NCBI GenBank assembly: GCA_019648995.1
Contig: BLXT01002434.1
Location: forward strand, 200,938-243,141
Length of the DNA: 42,204 nt
From: Plakobranchus ocellatus
Lineage: Eukaryota > Mollusca > Gastropoda > Plakobranchidae
Direction: 5' to 3'
Shown here piece by piece: positions 1 through 10,172 of this stretch. The position numbers and the translations under genes were made by a program. The first letter of the stretch is position 1. Every line of letters starts with the position of its first letter. Under the pieces are notes generated by a model. The model was not told where the DNA came from, did no database searches, and saw only the letters and a program-made list of their open reading frames with translations.

Positions 1-23
1 ACACACACACACACACACACACA
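1..23. repeat. (AC)n microsatellite at window edge
   Basis: An uninterrupted AC dinucleotide run opens the window; its true length is unknown because it is cut by the edge. Confidence 0.95.
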
Positions 24-129
24 TACAAAAGAGTGTATGCTGCAAAAAAAGTTAATAAAGCCAACAAGGAGAAGCACCAGTTTGGATTTCTGGTGGAATT
101 CAACTAGTAAATCTTTCAAACTGAAAGTT

Positions 130-570
130 TTAACTTCGTTTTAATTTCGCTAGTTATTTACATTGTGGGAGTGTGGGAGTCTTCTAGCTTCGTGCCACGA
201 CAGTGTAACTTGGACGGTTTTCTCCATTTTGAGAGTCCTCTAGCTTCCCACCATTACAGAAGTATACTTTTTAACTTTGCTTTAACTTCGATGGTTATTT
301 ACATTGTGAGTCTTCTGGCTTCGTGCCCTTACAGAGCATAACTTGGACGGTTATCTCCATTGTGAAAGTCTTTTGGCTTCGTGCCATTGCGGAAAATAAC
401 TTGGACGGTTATTTCCACTGTGAGAGTTATCTGGCTTCGCACCATTACGGAGCATAACTTGGACGGTTATCTCCATTATGAATCTTTTGGCTTCGTGCCA
501 TTACGGAGCATAACTTGAAGAGTTATCTCCATTGTGAGAGCCTTCTGGCTTCGTGCCATTACAATATGAA
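130..570. repeat. 58-bp tandem repeat (minisatellite), about seven diverged copies
   Basis: The phrase GGCTTCGTGCC recurs at 317, 375, 433, 489 and 547, with weaker copies near 184 and 240, giving a period of 56-58 bases. Each unit also carries versions of CATAACTTGGACGGTTATCTCCATTGTGAGAGT (described by its parts: TAACTTGGACGG, then TTATCTCCATTGTGAG). The interval between the copies at 240 and 317 is longer (77 bases), so one unit holds an insertion. The array runs directly into a GC-rich island. It could be the repeated enhancer-like part of a long terminal repeat or the core of a non-autonomous element, but no terminal signature was seen. Confidence 0.85.
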
Positions 571-850
571 CTACCTGACTGTGCACTCTGGTCCGGTTGC
601 CTGCCGCTTCCAGAGGCGCTTGTACTGCTCCTGTGCCGCCGCCTGGTCTTAGAGGTTGGGCCTGCCTGCTTCTAGGCCGTCGCTTTTCCCTGTTTGGCGC
701 CCGCTACTGTCTGCGCCGTACAGGACGCTCCTGCCCCGCCCCGCGTGGACACGTCGGGCGCCCTTCCGCTGGATGAGCCTATCTGCGCCAGGACTCTCTT
801 TTGCTGATACACTCATTTGTCGCTGGACTGTCCCTACCGAATGCACTGAT
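571..850. other. GC-rich island next to the 58-bp array; no supported gene
   Basis: This stretch is conspicuously richer in G+C and CpG (CCCCGCCCCGCG, GTCGGGCGCCC) than the AT-rich surroundings. Open frames exist on both strands (65-66 codons), but neither shows a recognisable motif and each is a by-product of the low stop-codon frequency in GC-rich DNA. It may be the 3' part of a retroelement LTR or a non-autonomous element whose 5' part is the 58-bp array, or a CpG-rich promoter or exon. The sequence alone does not decide. Confidence 0.4.
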
Positions 851-1089
851 CATTAGGGAAGTTTACTTGAGTTCAGTGTGTGTGTATATGTCAGGTGTTA
901 TATATTCTTTGTGAAATGATACATAATCATTAGATACCTATAATTATCCCAGGGCTCTGTCACCACCTGTACCTGTATATTTCTCTTCTTTTCTCTACCC
1001 TTCTCCTTTTTGTTTGTATGAAATAATTGAACTACCTTCAATACTTTGGATTCTTGTTTTCAAATGTTCCCTGATTTTTTTTAGGTGAG
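851..1089. other. Gene-free AT-rich spacer
   Basis: Nothing recognisable beyond a short TG-rich run near 880-890 and pyrimidine-rich text near 980-1010. Confidence 0.5.
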
Positions 1090-1680
1090 GTCTTTTTTAG
1101 AGCTAAATTTTCCTAGCCCTAGCCTTAGTCTTAACCGTACCCTAACACCTAGATTCAGTTTAATAGCACTATTATTGCTTAAGCTTTGTTTACTTTTTTC
1201 AGATTCGGGGATTTCTAGAAGGGTCTCGAAAGTGTAAGAACATTGTTTACAAGAAGTTGCCATGATAGGCGTGACTTGTTTGTGTGTAAAAGCGGGATAA
1301 ATGAGATCATCTGATTTATCAATATTTTTAGCTAACCTTGATTAAATAAGTCTAAAATCTTTTCCAGAAGTTTTTGTTTCTTTCATTTTGATCAAGTAAG
1401 CTTGTGAATTGCATAACTGGTATTTTGCTAAAAAGCTGTAGGCGGTGGGTTTAAAAGATAGCGCTGTGAGATTGTTGAGAGAGCTCAGAGACCGCTAAGA
1501 GACAAGCCACCAATGTTAGTGAGGTTGTAGATCTAAGTCTATTGGAAACTAAATTACTGTTCTGAACTGAAATTTTTTATATTCAAATTGATTAACCTTT
1601 TGTTCAATTTTCGGCAAGAGTAAGTGATTTCTTACTGTAACCGGCAGAGTTCATCTAGACTTATGGCTAAACAGAACTGA
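1090..1680 (+). mobile_element. Solo LTR-like relic related to the gypsy LTR in unit B
   Basis: This stretch aligns in order with 17265-17715. Shared landmarks are a TTTAGCTTTGTT-like stretch, AGGGTCTCGAAAGTGTAAGA (1218 on) against AAGGTCTCGAAGGTGTAAGA, GGGTGGGTTTAAAAG-like text, CAGAGACCGCT (1486 on) and TTCAATTTTCGG (1602 on). No gag, protease or integrase text follows, unlike unit B, so it is best read as a solo or truncated LTR. It sits immediately left of the conserved block of unit A. Exact ends and a target-site duplication could not be fixed. Confidence 0.6.
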
Positions 1681-1789
1681 GCAGTTCATGAAAATCTCCA
1701 TTGTAAAAATAAACAAAGCTACAGTCGCTATCAATAATCTCGGATCATTCCTGCTTTAACATTTATAGGTTTGTTCCAGAAATATCATG

Positions 1790-2890
1790 TGAAAATAGCG
1801 CATATATGTGATGATTTACAAATCCGTGAAACAGATTTGGTATTTTCGTTCTTTATTAAGCCAAAAGTCCCATTTTTCGTGACGCATCGTAATGCTAATA
1901 CTAAAATTAGCCTCTAAAAAAAATATTTTTCACAAAATTGGTCATACAGGAGTGTTTTTCTCATAAACCGCATTGTCTAATTTTTTTCATTCATTTTTTT
2001 TTTACTTAAGAGGAACAAAAGTGAAATGCTTTGATGTATACATTGTGTTGTTCAACTTGTTCAAATAGGCCTTTACATTCTTTTAATGTCTGAGATGTGA
2101 ATGCAAGTCCTTTTTTTCTGTTTAAATGAAATTCTTCTGAGCATAAGTCTATTTTTTATAAAGCTGCAACATTTAGTTTTTTGCTTGAACTGAATAACTA
2201 TTGCTTTTTCTTTTGCTCCTGTTATAAATAGACTTTAAAAAGTTATCATTTTAAAATACAAACCTGACTAAAATTTGATGTAGCTTGGAACTACTATTGG
2301 TTTAGTTCCATTCACACCCTCTTGTTAGACACTTTTATTATAGAATGATTTAAAATGAATTATACTCTTTTCCTCTCTGACTACGTCAATAAAGACCTAC
2401 ATACCCAAGCAACTTGAACGTTAAGAAGGCTCAATGTTGTCTCCTTGTAAACAAATTGGTTTTTCATATAACCATATAGGAAAGCTTCCATCTATTTAGT
2501 ATTTATTCTAATTAATCAGGAACAAGAAGAGATAAAATACAGAAATAATGTACCGTTCAGGTAAGGATCAAATTTACTTTATTGCAGTTCTGAAGTTTCA
2601 TTTGAAAAAAGATCAAACCACATTCAAATAAAATTAATAATTATCTGTGCGAGCAATCTGGGACTCTTTTGGCTATTTCTTTTTTTGTTTAACCATTGAT
2701 TCCTTTTCGAAAATATTGAGACCTGGCATATTAAAACAAAATCAGAATTTATAAGAATAATCAAACTTACAAATTATTTCTTTTGCGTAACGTGTAGTTC
2801 AATAATATTTTTTAAATTGTTCACTCTGGAAATTCCTGAAACAACAGCGTCATTTGTTCTCCAATTGTGTTCATAAATTCTCAAACCCTT
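1790..2890. repeat. Unit A, conserved left-flank block (copy 1 of 3)
   Basis: Non-coding sequence aligns with 14430-15700 (unit B) and 36480-37718 (unit C). Landmarks are GTCCCATTTTTCGTGACGCATCGTAA against GTCCCATC...CATGACATATCGTAA in unit C, TGCAAATG/TGCAAGTC followed by a T-run, AGAGATAAAATACAG, and CAGTTCTGAAGTTTCATT against CAGTTGTGAAGTTTCATT. Similarity is patchy with indels, so the duplication is not recent. No open frame is shared between copies. Confidence 0.8.
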
Positions 2891-2909
2891 TTGTCCGCCC
2901 CATTAACAA

Positions 2910-3785
2910 TAAAAACAAGTATAGATAGAAGGGTAAAAGTACACGACCAAGTGATTTGATTTTTCAAAACCCGCAAAGCTCTTTGGGAATTAGGGGACAT
3001 TCCGAAATTAATCACATGTACACTATATCTCAAGACATCGGATATACGGAACGCGTGGAATGTGGAAAAGCTTTCGCTAGTCTATTATCAATACGGGCCC
3101 AGATCCTATTTAGAACTGAAGGTCGTGGCTAACTTTCGTCCTCGGCTTCAAAAGAAACAACACAGTATTTATTGTTAAGACATCTACTTTTAAAACCTTT
3201 CTTAGTGCCGAAATCTTTGTGAAAGCCTTTTGCTCAGAAATGCTTACAGCAATGTAATTGCTTTTGTTTTTTCACTGTTTTATTCTATAATTCTAAAATT
3301 ATGTCAACCTTAAAATAAATTGTCAAAATAAAAACAAGGTAAGACTAATATAAAAGCCAATGATACAAGTTAAAAAATATATTCTAATTGTTCCGCCTTA
3401 AGTTGAAAAAAAAGTTAAGAAATGTAGCAGTTGCTGTACAATTCATAGAGAAAAAATCATTGTGGCCTCCATTAGTGATTTCGTTACACATTTTTTGAGT
3501 AAGGAGCTATCAAAGAGAATGTTTCAACCTCGTCCAGAGTAATAGGTCTTTAGTCAGCCTCTTAATCTCAATTCTAACTCAAGTAAGCTCAAACTTTTCT
3601 TCGTTAATGTCATGATAAACGGCAAAACCCAAAGATGTTTATTTTTATGAATGAATTGATATGCTAGACCATCATGGCCTGATGAAGGCAGACAAGCTTT
3701 TGGAGAGACTAGAATGGATTTGGCTGATCACAAGACATGGATGATGGGTCGTGGTGCCTTCAGTTTAGTGAAAAAATACAGAAAG
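2910..3785. repeat. Unit A, conserved block before the GA microsatellite
   Basis: It aligns with 20770-21420 (unit B) and 41470-42204 (unit C). Shared phrases include GGGACATTCCGAAATTA (A and C), TATCAATACGGGCC (A and C; ATACGGACC in B), TTTAGAACTGA followed by CGTC-rich text, ATCATTGTGGCCT (A and B) and GTCAGCCTCTTAATCTC in all three. Unit A lacks the TCTAGA-rich block that units B and C carry to its left. Confidence 0.85.
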
Positions 3786-3809
3786 TCACAGACAAAGCGA
3801 GAGAGTGAA

Positions 3810-3863
3810 GATAAGTGAGAGAGAAAGAAAGAAAGATAGAGAGAGAGAGGGAGAGAAAGAGAT

Positions 3864-3907
<44 letters not shown>

Positions 3908-3912
3908 AGAGA
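3810..3912. repeat. (GA)n microsatellite / polypurine tract
   Basis: A purine-only tract whose core is a pure GA run (about 3867-3900). The homologous position in unit B is also a GA run (21433-21482), and unit C is cut at this point, so the microsatellite is part of the duplicated unit. Serine/leucine-rich open frames across it on the minus strand are repeat artefacts. Confidence 0.95.
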
Positions 3913-6259
3913 AAATGTATTTACAACTATAGAGATAGTTAAAGAAAGCAGAGTACATAACATTGGAAAGTTTCGTTTACAAAAAAATGGGAATGAAAAA
4001 ATTTTAAAAGAACAATTGCAGAAAAAAGTACAAAACAAGAAACAACTTTAAAAAACATTATAACAAAATATTGAAAGCTCGAAAGAAAAAGAATATGAAG
4101 CATATTTGTCTATGATATATATGCATGATTTATATTCATATATTTTAATATAACAGAACTTACAACCCATTTTTTTCAATAAAATTATGTCGAAAAAAAA
4201 CCCCAAAGGCCGGACCTACAGTTTTATGAAGTCTTGTGATTGTTAATTCATGATTACGTATTATTCGCAACACAGCTTTAGTTGAAATTCTGTCTTCTTT
4301 CAACTATTGGACCTTATTTATGTAAATCATTTCGATAAGTCCTTTAAACCACTCCTTTCCTTTCTTTTTCTGAAATGCTGTTTGTTAGGACACAATATGC
4401 AAAACTTAACAGGTGCGCAAAAGAAGTATGAGCAATCAACACGAAAGGATAACGCACACAATGAGGGCACTCAAGATAGTATGAGTAGGGGACAGTTAGT
4501 ACATAAATAATAAGCAAATAGACAGTAGAGGGAGAAAGCTCACCGAGATAGAAGAAAAAGTAACAATGAAAATTAAAAGGTATGATTGTAGGAGATATGA
4601 GAAATTATTTTTGTATTTTTTTGCTGTACTTTTGGCAAGGTTAATTCCCAAACTTAAAATAAACGAATAAAACATACAAGTATATCACAGAAGTTCTCAT
4701 TAAATATTATAACTAATGACATTAATAGTTACAATTTTCACACAAATCTCAGAACGTCAGAATAAAGAAAAGCAATCTTGAATTTCCATGCAGACTCCGA
4801 TAGATAAAATCCCTGAGTCTCAAATCAAATAAGGCTAGATAGTACACATTTCATGATACCTCAAAAACGTTGACTTAGACTGAACTGATTCCCTAGAAAT
4901 TCAAGCACATGTAAAATATTGTCCTTTCATCACTCTTATACGGATTATGCTTGTCTCTCAAAGAATTTAAAAGAATCGCAATCAAATGAATTCAGGAACA
5001 ATGTTTAGCCATATATCAAAATAATTATTTAGTAAGGGCAGAAATAACATTGTAGAATTTTTCCGTAAGAGCTAAATAAGACTAAACATGTTTATGGTAA
5101 TATAATCCAGATCCATACAAATTCTAATTCAAAATTAGTCTATTGCTTGTTGAGCCCAAAAGTTTGGCGCCCTAAATAGAATAATAGTACTAATGATTTG
5201 GTAAGGCGTTTCTCTTCCTCCTGCTGACGTGCTCTCCAAGTCTCAAATGCTGTTTGAATACCCGACCTTTCTTTTCCCCTGACAATCGAGTTTTTTGTTA
5301 GTTCATGTGACCCTCAGTTACAACCATGCTCACAACCATGACTAGCAAAACAAATGTTTTTTTTTTTTTATTTTATTTTGTTGTTTGCACTAGAGGCATA
5401 TAAACTCGTGCTACACACGACTTAGTCATTATTTCAACTCATGGCTTTGAAATAAGGTATTATTTTGTATCCTTTGCCCAATGTGAACAATTGCCAATGT
5501 GAACACCAGGCAGAAAAACGCCTGATTGCCTTGTTGTTGTGCAACCTCACTACTGACCATCACATGGTTTCTGGGCTCTGAACTGAGAAGATATTACTGC
5601 TTTTTTCTGCCTAGGCACCGGCTCAGTATGGCAGCGATTTCTTTTTTAAAACAGCTTTGTAAAAACATCATAAACTCTAAGCTAGATTTAAAAACATGTT
5701 TTAAAGCGCAGGATTTCTTTTTTATTGTTTAATTTCATGCGCTGCAACAGTATGATCGAAAATGGAACCTGACAGTCTAAGAAGCAATCGTAGATCTAAA
5801 AACTTCAGAATCTGTTTATATATTATTGAGAAACATGAGAATGAACAAGCAATCGACATTAACGAATCTACCGGTTTAATAATAAAATACCTAAATTTGT
5901 ATCGCTATTAATTTTCTATCAAAGTCTGAGTTTTTATATACATATATAGATCTAACAGTAACACCTAAGAAACCTTGACAGGGCAACAGTTCGAAATATC
6001 ACTCAAGTTGGTGCAAAAAAACCCTAAAGATTAACTTTTTGCAACAAGGCAATGCGCATAACTCCAACCTTAACCCCTTAGGCATCAATCCTTACCCTAC
6101 TTCTTAGGTATAGTGGACTTGTAAGGAATCGATGCCCTTGAGACATTAGAGCAACGTCGGATTTCTATATCTCTACAAGTATTTATTCATTGCAATGCTA
6201 CTCAGGAGAAGCAGCAGTTTAAAATCCTCCACTCCTTAAGATCTGCTTACCAGAAACGA
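3913..6259. other. Gene-free stretch, mostly an extra segment of unit A
   Basis: The first 250 bases still resemble unit B after its GA run (CAAGAAACAA, ATTGAAAG followed by CTC). From about 4200 to 6260 no counterpart is seen in unit B, which has about 2 kb less between the microsatellite and the receptor. The short open frames here show no motif. A hairpin at 6077-6138 is listed separately. The segment is either an insertion in A or a deletion in B. Confidence 0.5.
6077..6138. repeat. Imperfect inverted repeat (hairpin)
   Basis: The left arm TAGGCATCAATCCTTAC (ending 6095) pairs with the right arm GTAAGGAATCGATGCCC (from 6121) with one base bulged or mismatched, leaving a loop of about 25 bases. 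There is no nearby gene except the receptor on the minus strand, which stops about 800 bases away. Confidence 0.6.
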
Positions 6260-6947
6260 CTCACGCAAATCCAATTAAGGTGTATTCTGTTGCTTGATGC
6301 TACATATAACACCTATTCTGCTGTCCTTTTCCTTATTGGCCCTCGTATATTTCTGTGTCCATCTAAGCTGCTTAACCACGATTATGGTAATCTTTCCAAA
6401 TGTTTATGCTTGCCACAGTGCCCACAGTCACATTCTGCTTGATATGTGTTCGCGAAACAAGATGATTTCTGAGACCAGGAATTTTCTCCAAACATATTTT
6501 CTTTACAGTATATTCTTTTCCAGTGTGCTGTTGAATTCAAGAATAAAAGGTTTGTAGTTAAGGCCCGCGAATGATTGTGTTCTCTAAAACCTGATGTCAA
6601 TCCCCGCTCGAAGTTCTATCTGAACGTGATGATATTTGCTATGGGTGAAACTTTTTACAAAGCCATAATTTCATTTTTATATCTGATTCTCGGGCTCCCT
6701 TATCCTTTTTTTAAATTTTGCTTTGTATTCTTTTACCTTTTCTATAACTTTGAGACATTTTCTAATAACTAGATACTGTTTTAGTTTGGGTTTTTCCAGA
6801 AATTCTGATCTTAATGTTTCGCTTGATCTAGAAACCTACCATTATATTTCAAGTGAACTCTTAAAATACTTTCTCTAAAACGGGAAATCCAATTGATGTC
6901 TGCTGGTTTCTCAGGCGTGAGTCCTTCCTCAAATGATTGTATTTCAG
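6260..6947. repeat. Conserved 3' flank of the unit A receptor
   Basis: Sequence downstream of the receptor stop (receptor is on the minus strand) aligns with 22000-22831 in unit B. Landmarks are CCATCTAAGCTGCTTAAC (6358 on) against CCATCGAAGCTGCTTAAC, and CATGTTT/AATGTTT followed by ATGCTTGCC. It may contain the 3' UTR. No clear AATAAA signal was found close to the stop on the minus strand. Confidence 0.7.
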
Positions 6948-8114
6948 TTATCTAGACCTATCAATCGTTTTTCCTTCCCCAAATACAGAATGGAAACAAT
7001 TGCTAAATTTCGAATTAAAATTGAGGTAGATGAAAAAGTTGAAGAAAGCATTGACAGCGTAGCTCCAATCCACAGCGCCAAAAATCACAAAGTATAAATT
7101 ATGATATTCCGTTCCCATGCGAAATCTTGGTTCAATCATGGCGAAGATGTAGACAATAATGCCTGGAGTTGTGCACATTACTTGGAGCACAACGACAGTC
7201 AAAGCTTGCTTGATAACCAGTATTTCTTTCTGGGGAGGCTTCTTGCCCGTGTCCTGTTTTGCTTTCGTCTTAGTGTCTGTAAAATTGTTCTCTGTCTTTT
7301 TCTGCCCAATATCCTCAATACAACTTTCAACCTTTTCTGTTTTTTCCAGCGTCCCTTGGTTGGAACGAGCACTGTAAGAATCAGAGCCCGCAGAGGAGGA
7401 AGCTGATTTTAGTCTTATAGACGATCTCATGCCGATGTATATTGCAACTGCACACACAGACATTACAATATATTGAGTAAAACCCATAAATAGTTTGACA
7501 AAAATTAAATAAAGAGCGTCAAAATGGCGGTAAATCTCAAAAAAGTGGACGCTCGCTATCTGGCTTGCGTTATTGCTTGGGTCAGGTACATATATGAACC
7601 TGAAGGTGACAGCCCGAGGCATTCCACACCCCAACAAGACAACAGTGATGGCAATCAAGGCTACAAAAGTTCTGTTTCTTGTAAAGGCGTGCCGGGTTAA
7701 GAATGGCCAAGCCACACACAATCCCCTTTGCAGAGCGATGTAAGTGGTTGTGGCTGAGGCCACATTTGAAAACGTACCGTACACTACTGCCGAGCCAAAA
7801 GAATACGTAGCCAAATTATGGCTGCCTGGAATACCTAAAGAAAAAAAGAGCGTAAAGAAAGCACCAACAGAAAGCGACACCATAGTACAAAAATCACATA
7901 CAGCCAGATAAAGAAAACACACAGTTATACTGTCTGTCACGCCGATTGTAAAAAAGATGAGGACGTTGATGGCGTTGAAGCATACGGCTGGCATGCTGAA
8001 CATCAAAGACAAGATACAGAAAAGGCTTCTCAAGTATGGATACAGTTCATCTGTTAGAATTTGCGGAGGAAAATCTTCCCCTAGACCTGTATCAATAGAA
8101 CTGTTAGTCGCCAT
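6948..8114 (-). CDS. Rhodopsin-family seven-transmembrane receptor, molluscan chemosensory-receptor-like (copy A)
   Basis: The product is a 388-aa plasma-membrane receptor expected to signal through G proteins; the ligand is unknown. Visible: seven hydrophobic segments at about 28-56, 64-92, 105-127, 149-168, 203-229, 298-327 and 335-366. Class A landmarks are N47 in TM1, LAVCD (D74) in TM2, an arginine in Q129-R130-G131 at the DRY position, P317 in TM6 and NFFIYLNFNSKF at the NPxxY/helix-8 region. N-glycosylation sequons are N4 (NSS) and N182 (NAS). The third intracellular loop (about 230-297) is Ser/Lys/Thr-rich. The start chosen is the first in-frame ATG (8112-8114), in a favourable context (A at -3, G at +4). 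The open frame continues upstream to a GTG but passes an acceptor-like site. The frame is intact and uninterrupted. Odd points: Q in place of D/E before R130, and no cysteine pair at the usual TM3/loop-2 positions. Chemosensory function is inferred from family resemblance; a neuropeptide receptor is the main alternative. Confidence 0.93.
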   Translation of the reverse strand: MATNSSIDTGLGEDFPPQILTDELYPYLRSLFCILSLMFSMPAVCFNAINVLIFFTIGVTDSITVCFLYLAVCDFCTMVSLSVGAFFTLFFSLGIPGSHNLATYSFGSAVVYGTFSNVASATTTYIALQRGLCVAWPFLTRHAFTRNRTFVALIAITVVLLGCGMPRAVTFRFIYVPDPSNNASQIASVHFFEIYRHFDALYLIFVKLFMGFTQYIVMSVCAVAIYIGMRSSIRLKSASSSAGSDSYSARSNQGTLEKTEKVESCIEDIGQKKTENNFTDTKTKAKQDTGKKPPQKEILVIKQALTVVVLQVMCTTPGIIVYIFAMIEPRFRMGTEYHNLYFVIFGAVDWSYAVNAFFNFFIYLNFNSKFSNCFHSVFGEGKTIDRSR

Positions 8115-8133
8115 TTTGCTGGATTTGATCAGC

Positions 8134-8165
8134 CTGAAAAGGAGAATATCTGTTAAGAAAAACAA
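8134..8165 (-). promoter_or_regulatory. Probable 3' splice acceptor of a 5'-UTR intron, copy A receptor
   Basis: Read on the minus strand, a pyrimidine tract (TTGTTTTTCTTAACAG) ends in AG at 8150-8151, 35 bases before the receptor ATG. The equivalent position in the paralogue has the same layout and the flanking bases are conserved (CAG|AT, then GATCAAATC and AGCAAAATG). A second CAG (8134-8135) lies closer to the ATG but is not conserved. This supports a spliced 5' leader in front of an intronless coding exon. The donor site and first exon were not identified. Confidence 0.6.
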
Positions 8166-10013
8166 TTGAATGAAAGACACGTACAATTTTACGTGGAAGG
8201 TTAAGGACAATGTGTGATTTCTTTTTGAGAAATGATACACTTAATAAAATTAAATAAAAACAAATTTCAAGTTAAAAAGGAAAAATAACTCTTTTTTTAT
8301 TTTGGTAGTATCTCAAGATTTATGATTTCAAAGGTTTAGCAATATTTTTAAGGAGATGTTTTTGTTTAAGCTTTGTAAAATTTTTTGGTAGATTTTCTGG
8401 GGGGTCTTAACGCACATTGATTGATTCTGATCCAATGTCTGAAAAAATGTTGGAAGGCCTGATACAATCAGAAAGACGTGTACGCCTTATGATTTGATTC
8501 TGTAGTTCTGTAGATCTATTTTTTTCATTTCTCTATCAAAAAACGCAATCTATGGATGGAAAGCGTACGTTTTCTTCTCTACATCTTTTCGAGGAAAGTG
8601 CAAATAAAATAAGAATTCTGCTTTATGTTAATAAATTGTAAAACACTTTGAAAATAATATTTGCTGACGCAGAGCAGGCTTCTCCGCTTTCTCTGTTTGT
8701 AGATGTACCTAAACTGAGGTTAAATCAAACTCACTATATGTGCCTAAGAAATACCTAGGAGTTTACTAGCTCGTACGGAAAAGATTCTAATTTCGAACCA
8801 AACACTGAGGCATCACATGAAGCTCACGTTTTCTTTGAAAAAAATATTGATGAACCAATTGGACTATTACAGTTTTTTTACGTTTACTTTAAAATCTTGT
8901 CAGCTTCTTCCATTGCCTTATAACCTTTTCGATAAAGTAATTCAGGTTTATGATAGCGTCCAATTCTTGAGGAATATTCAGGTGAAATTATGTAATTTCT
9001 GATAATTCTAAGATTTTCGGTACTTAATAAGGAAGAAAATGAAGGAAAATGAAATAATAGGTTTCAAATGGATCCAAAAAATCGATCATCAATTTGAACA
9101 AATTTTCCTAATTCCTGAAACTCGGAGCACTTTTTGCCGCGCCCTCTCCTGAGGGATGCGCATTTTATAAATCAATAAGAGTCCTTATTATGATCGTTTG
9201 CACGCCATACCGTTGACTTAATTCACTTATTACTTTGCATTCCTGAAGTTATATGATATTCTGAAGAAGGCTTAATAGAGAGTTAATTTTCGAAAAGTCG
9301 AGATTAAAGAAAAAGTAAAACGTTTATTACATTAATTTATGAAACAAAGACATTAAAAGTGTTTGTTCAAACTCTATTCACTTATCTGGAATCCTTATTA
9401 ATTAATCTGTTCGAATTTTGTAGGTACCCAATATTAACTTCCATGACAAGAGGCAAAAAGTCTCATTCGAGGAACGAATTCAAGTTGATCGAATAGAGTT
9501 CTTCGCAGTAAAATCAATGCTTTTGAGAAATAAAATATAATGTCTTACGATTCATTGTACTAAAAGACTGTTTTACATTCTAAATCAGACCAAGAAGGGA
9601 GAAAAAAAAATCTTTACAGAATAGGCAATATGATTAAGAGGTTGCAGAGTTATTGATCATCGTTCGACGTCAAATACGAAATTTTTTTGTATATTTCCTC
9701 ATTAAGGTTGGCCTGAAAGATATAATTTTCTCAAACAAAGAAGTTTTTCAACTTTACAATCCGAAACATTGCCTATACCTAGGAATCAAAAGAGATCATG
9801 TATGCCTTTAAAATTTTTTGCTTTCTCAACGGAGAGGAGAACTGAGGACAAGGGACGTCACTCGCAAGACAAATATAACTTTCCTCTCCTATGGTCACCT
9901 GAGTATCTCTTTTCATATTAGATACATGAATATAATTGACAATAAGTTAGGAGCACCACAGATAGAGTATAAAAGTATTAAGGCATAAAAGTCAAACGCA
10001 ATATGTAAGTATT

Positions 10014-10014
<1 letters not shown>
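8166..10014. repeat. Conserved 5' flank of the unit A receptor
   Basis: This aligns with 23990-25985 in unit B. Landmarks are TCTCTGTTTGT followed by CCTAAACTGAGG (about 8690-8715) against the same pair in B, GGGATGCGCATTTTATAAATC against GGATGCGCATCTTCCAAATC, TTTGCACGCCATA, and GAAACATTGCCTATACCTAGGAATCA against a diverged copy. It should hold the promoter, first exon and 5'-UTR intron of the receptor. No TATA box or other core element could be assigned with confidence. Confidence 0.75.
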
Positions 10015-10084
<70 letters not shown>

Positions 10085-10107
10085 TATTNNNNNNNNNNNN
10101 NNNNNNN

Positions 10108-10172
<65 letters not shown>
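10015..10172. repeat. (TAA)n and (TTA)n runs facing each other across a 19-N gap
   Basis: A TAA run (about 10015-10088) is followed by 19 Ns (10089-10107) and then a TTA run (10108-10172). The two arms are reverse complements, so they would form a long AU/AT hairpin if the join is real. In unit B the matching position (about 25985-26035) has only a short ATCATCATAATCATCATAG stretch, flanked by the same unique sequence, so the expansion is specific to copy A. Confidence 0.9.

Noticed and set aside
656-856. GC-rich 66-codon plus frame and 65-codon minus frame
   Set aside because: Both frames are open only because stop codons are rare in GC-rich DNA; no motif, no splice or start context.
3728-4038. 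Ser/Leu-rich small proteins across the GA tract (also 21379-21585 and 26662-26895)
   Set aside because: They are translations of microsatellite DNA and differ between paralogous units.
7101-7406. Plus-strand open frames inside the receptor gene (also 7159-7377, 7957-8169, 23046-23381, 23306-23533)
   Set aside because: They are antisense shadows of the receptor coding sequence.
8115-8240. Longer receptor start (430 aa) at a GTG codon; likewise 23948-24025 for copy B
   Set aside because: There is no ATG in the extension, the two extensions are not similar to each other as protein, and a conserved acceptor-like site lies within each. The first ATG is conserved and well placed.
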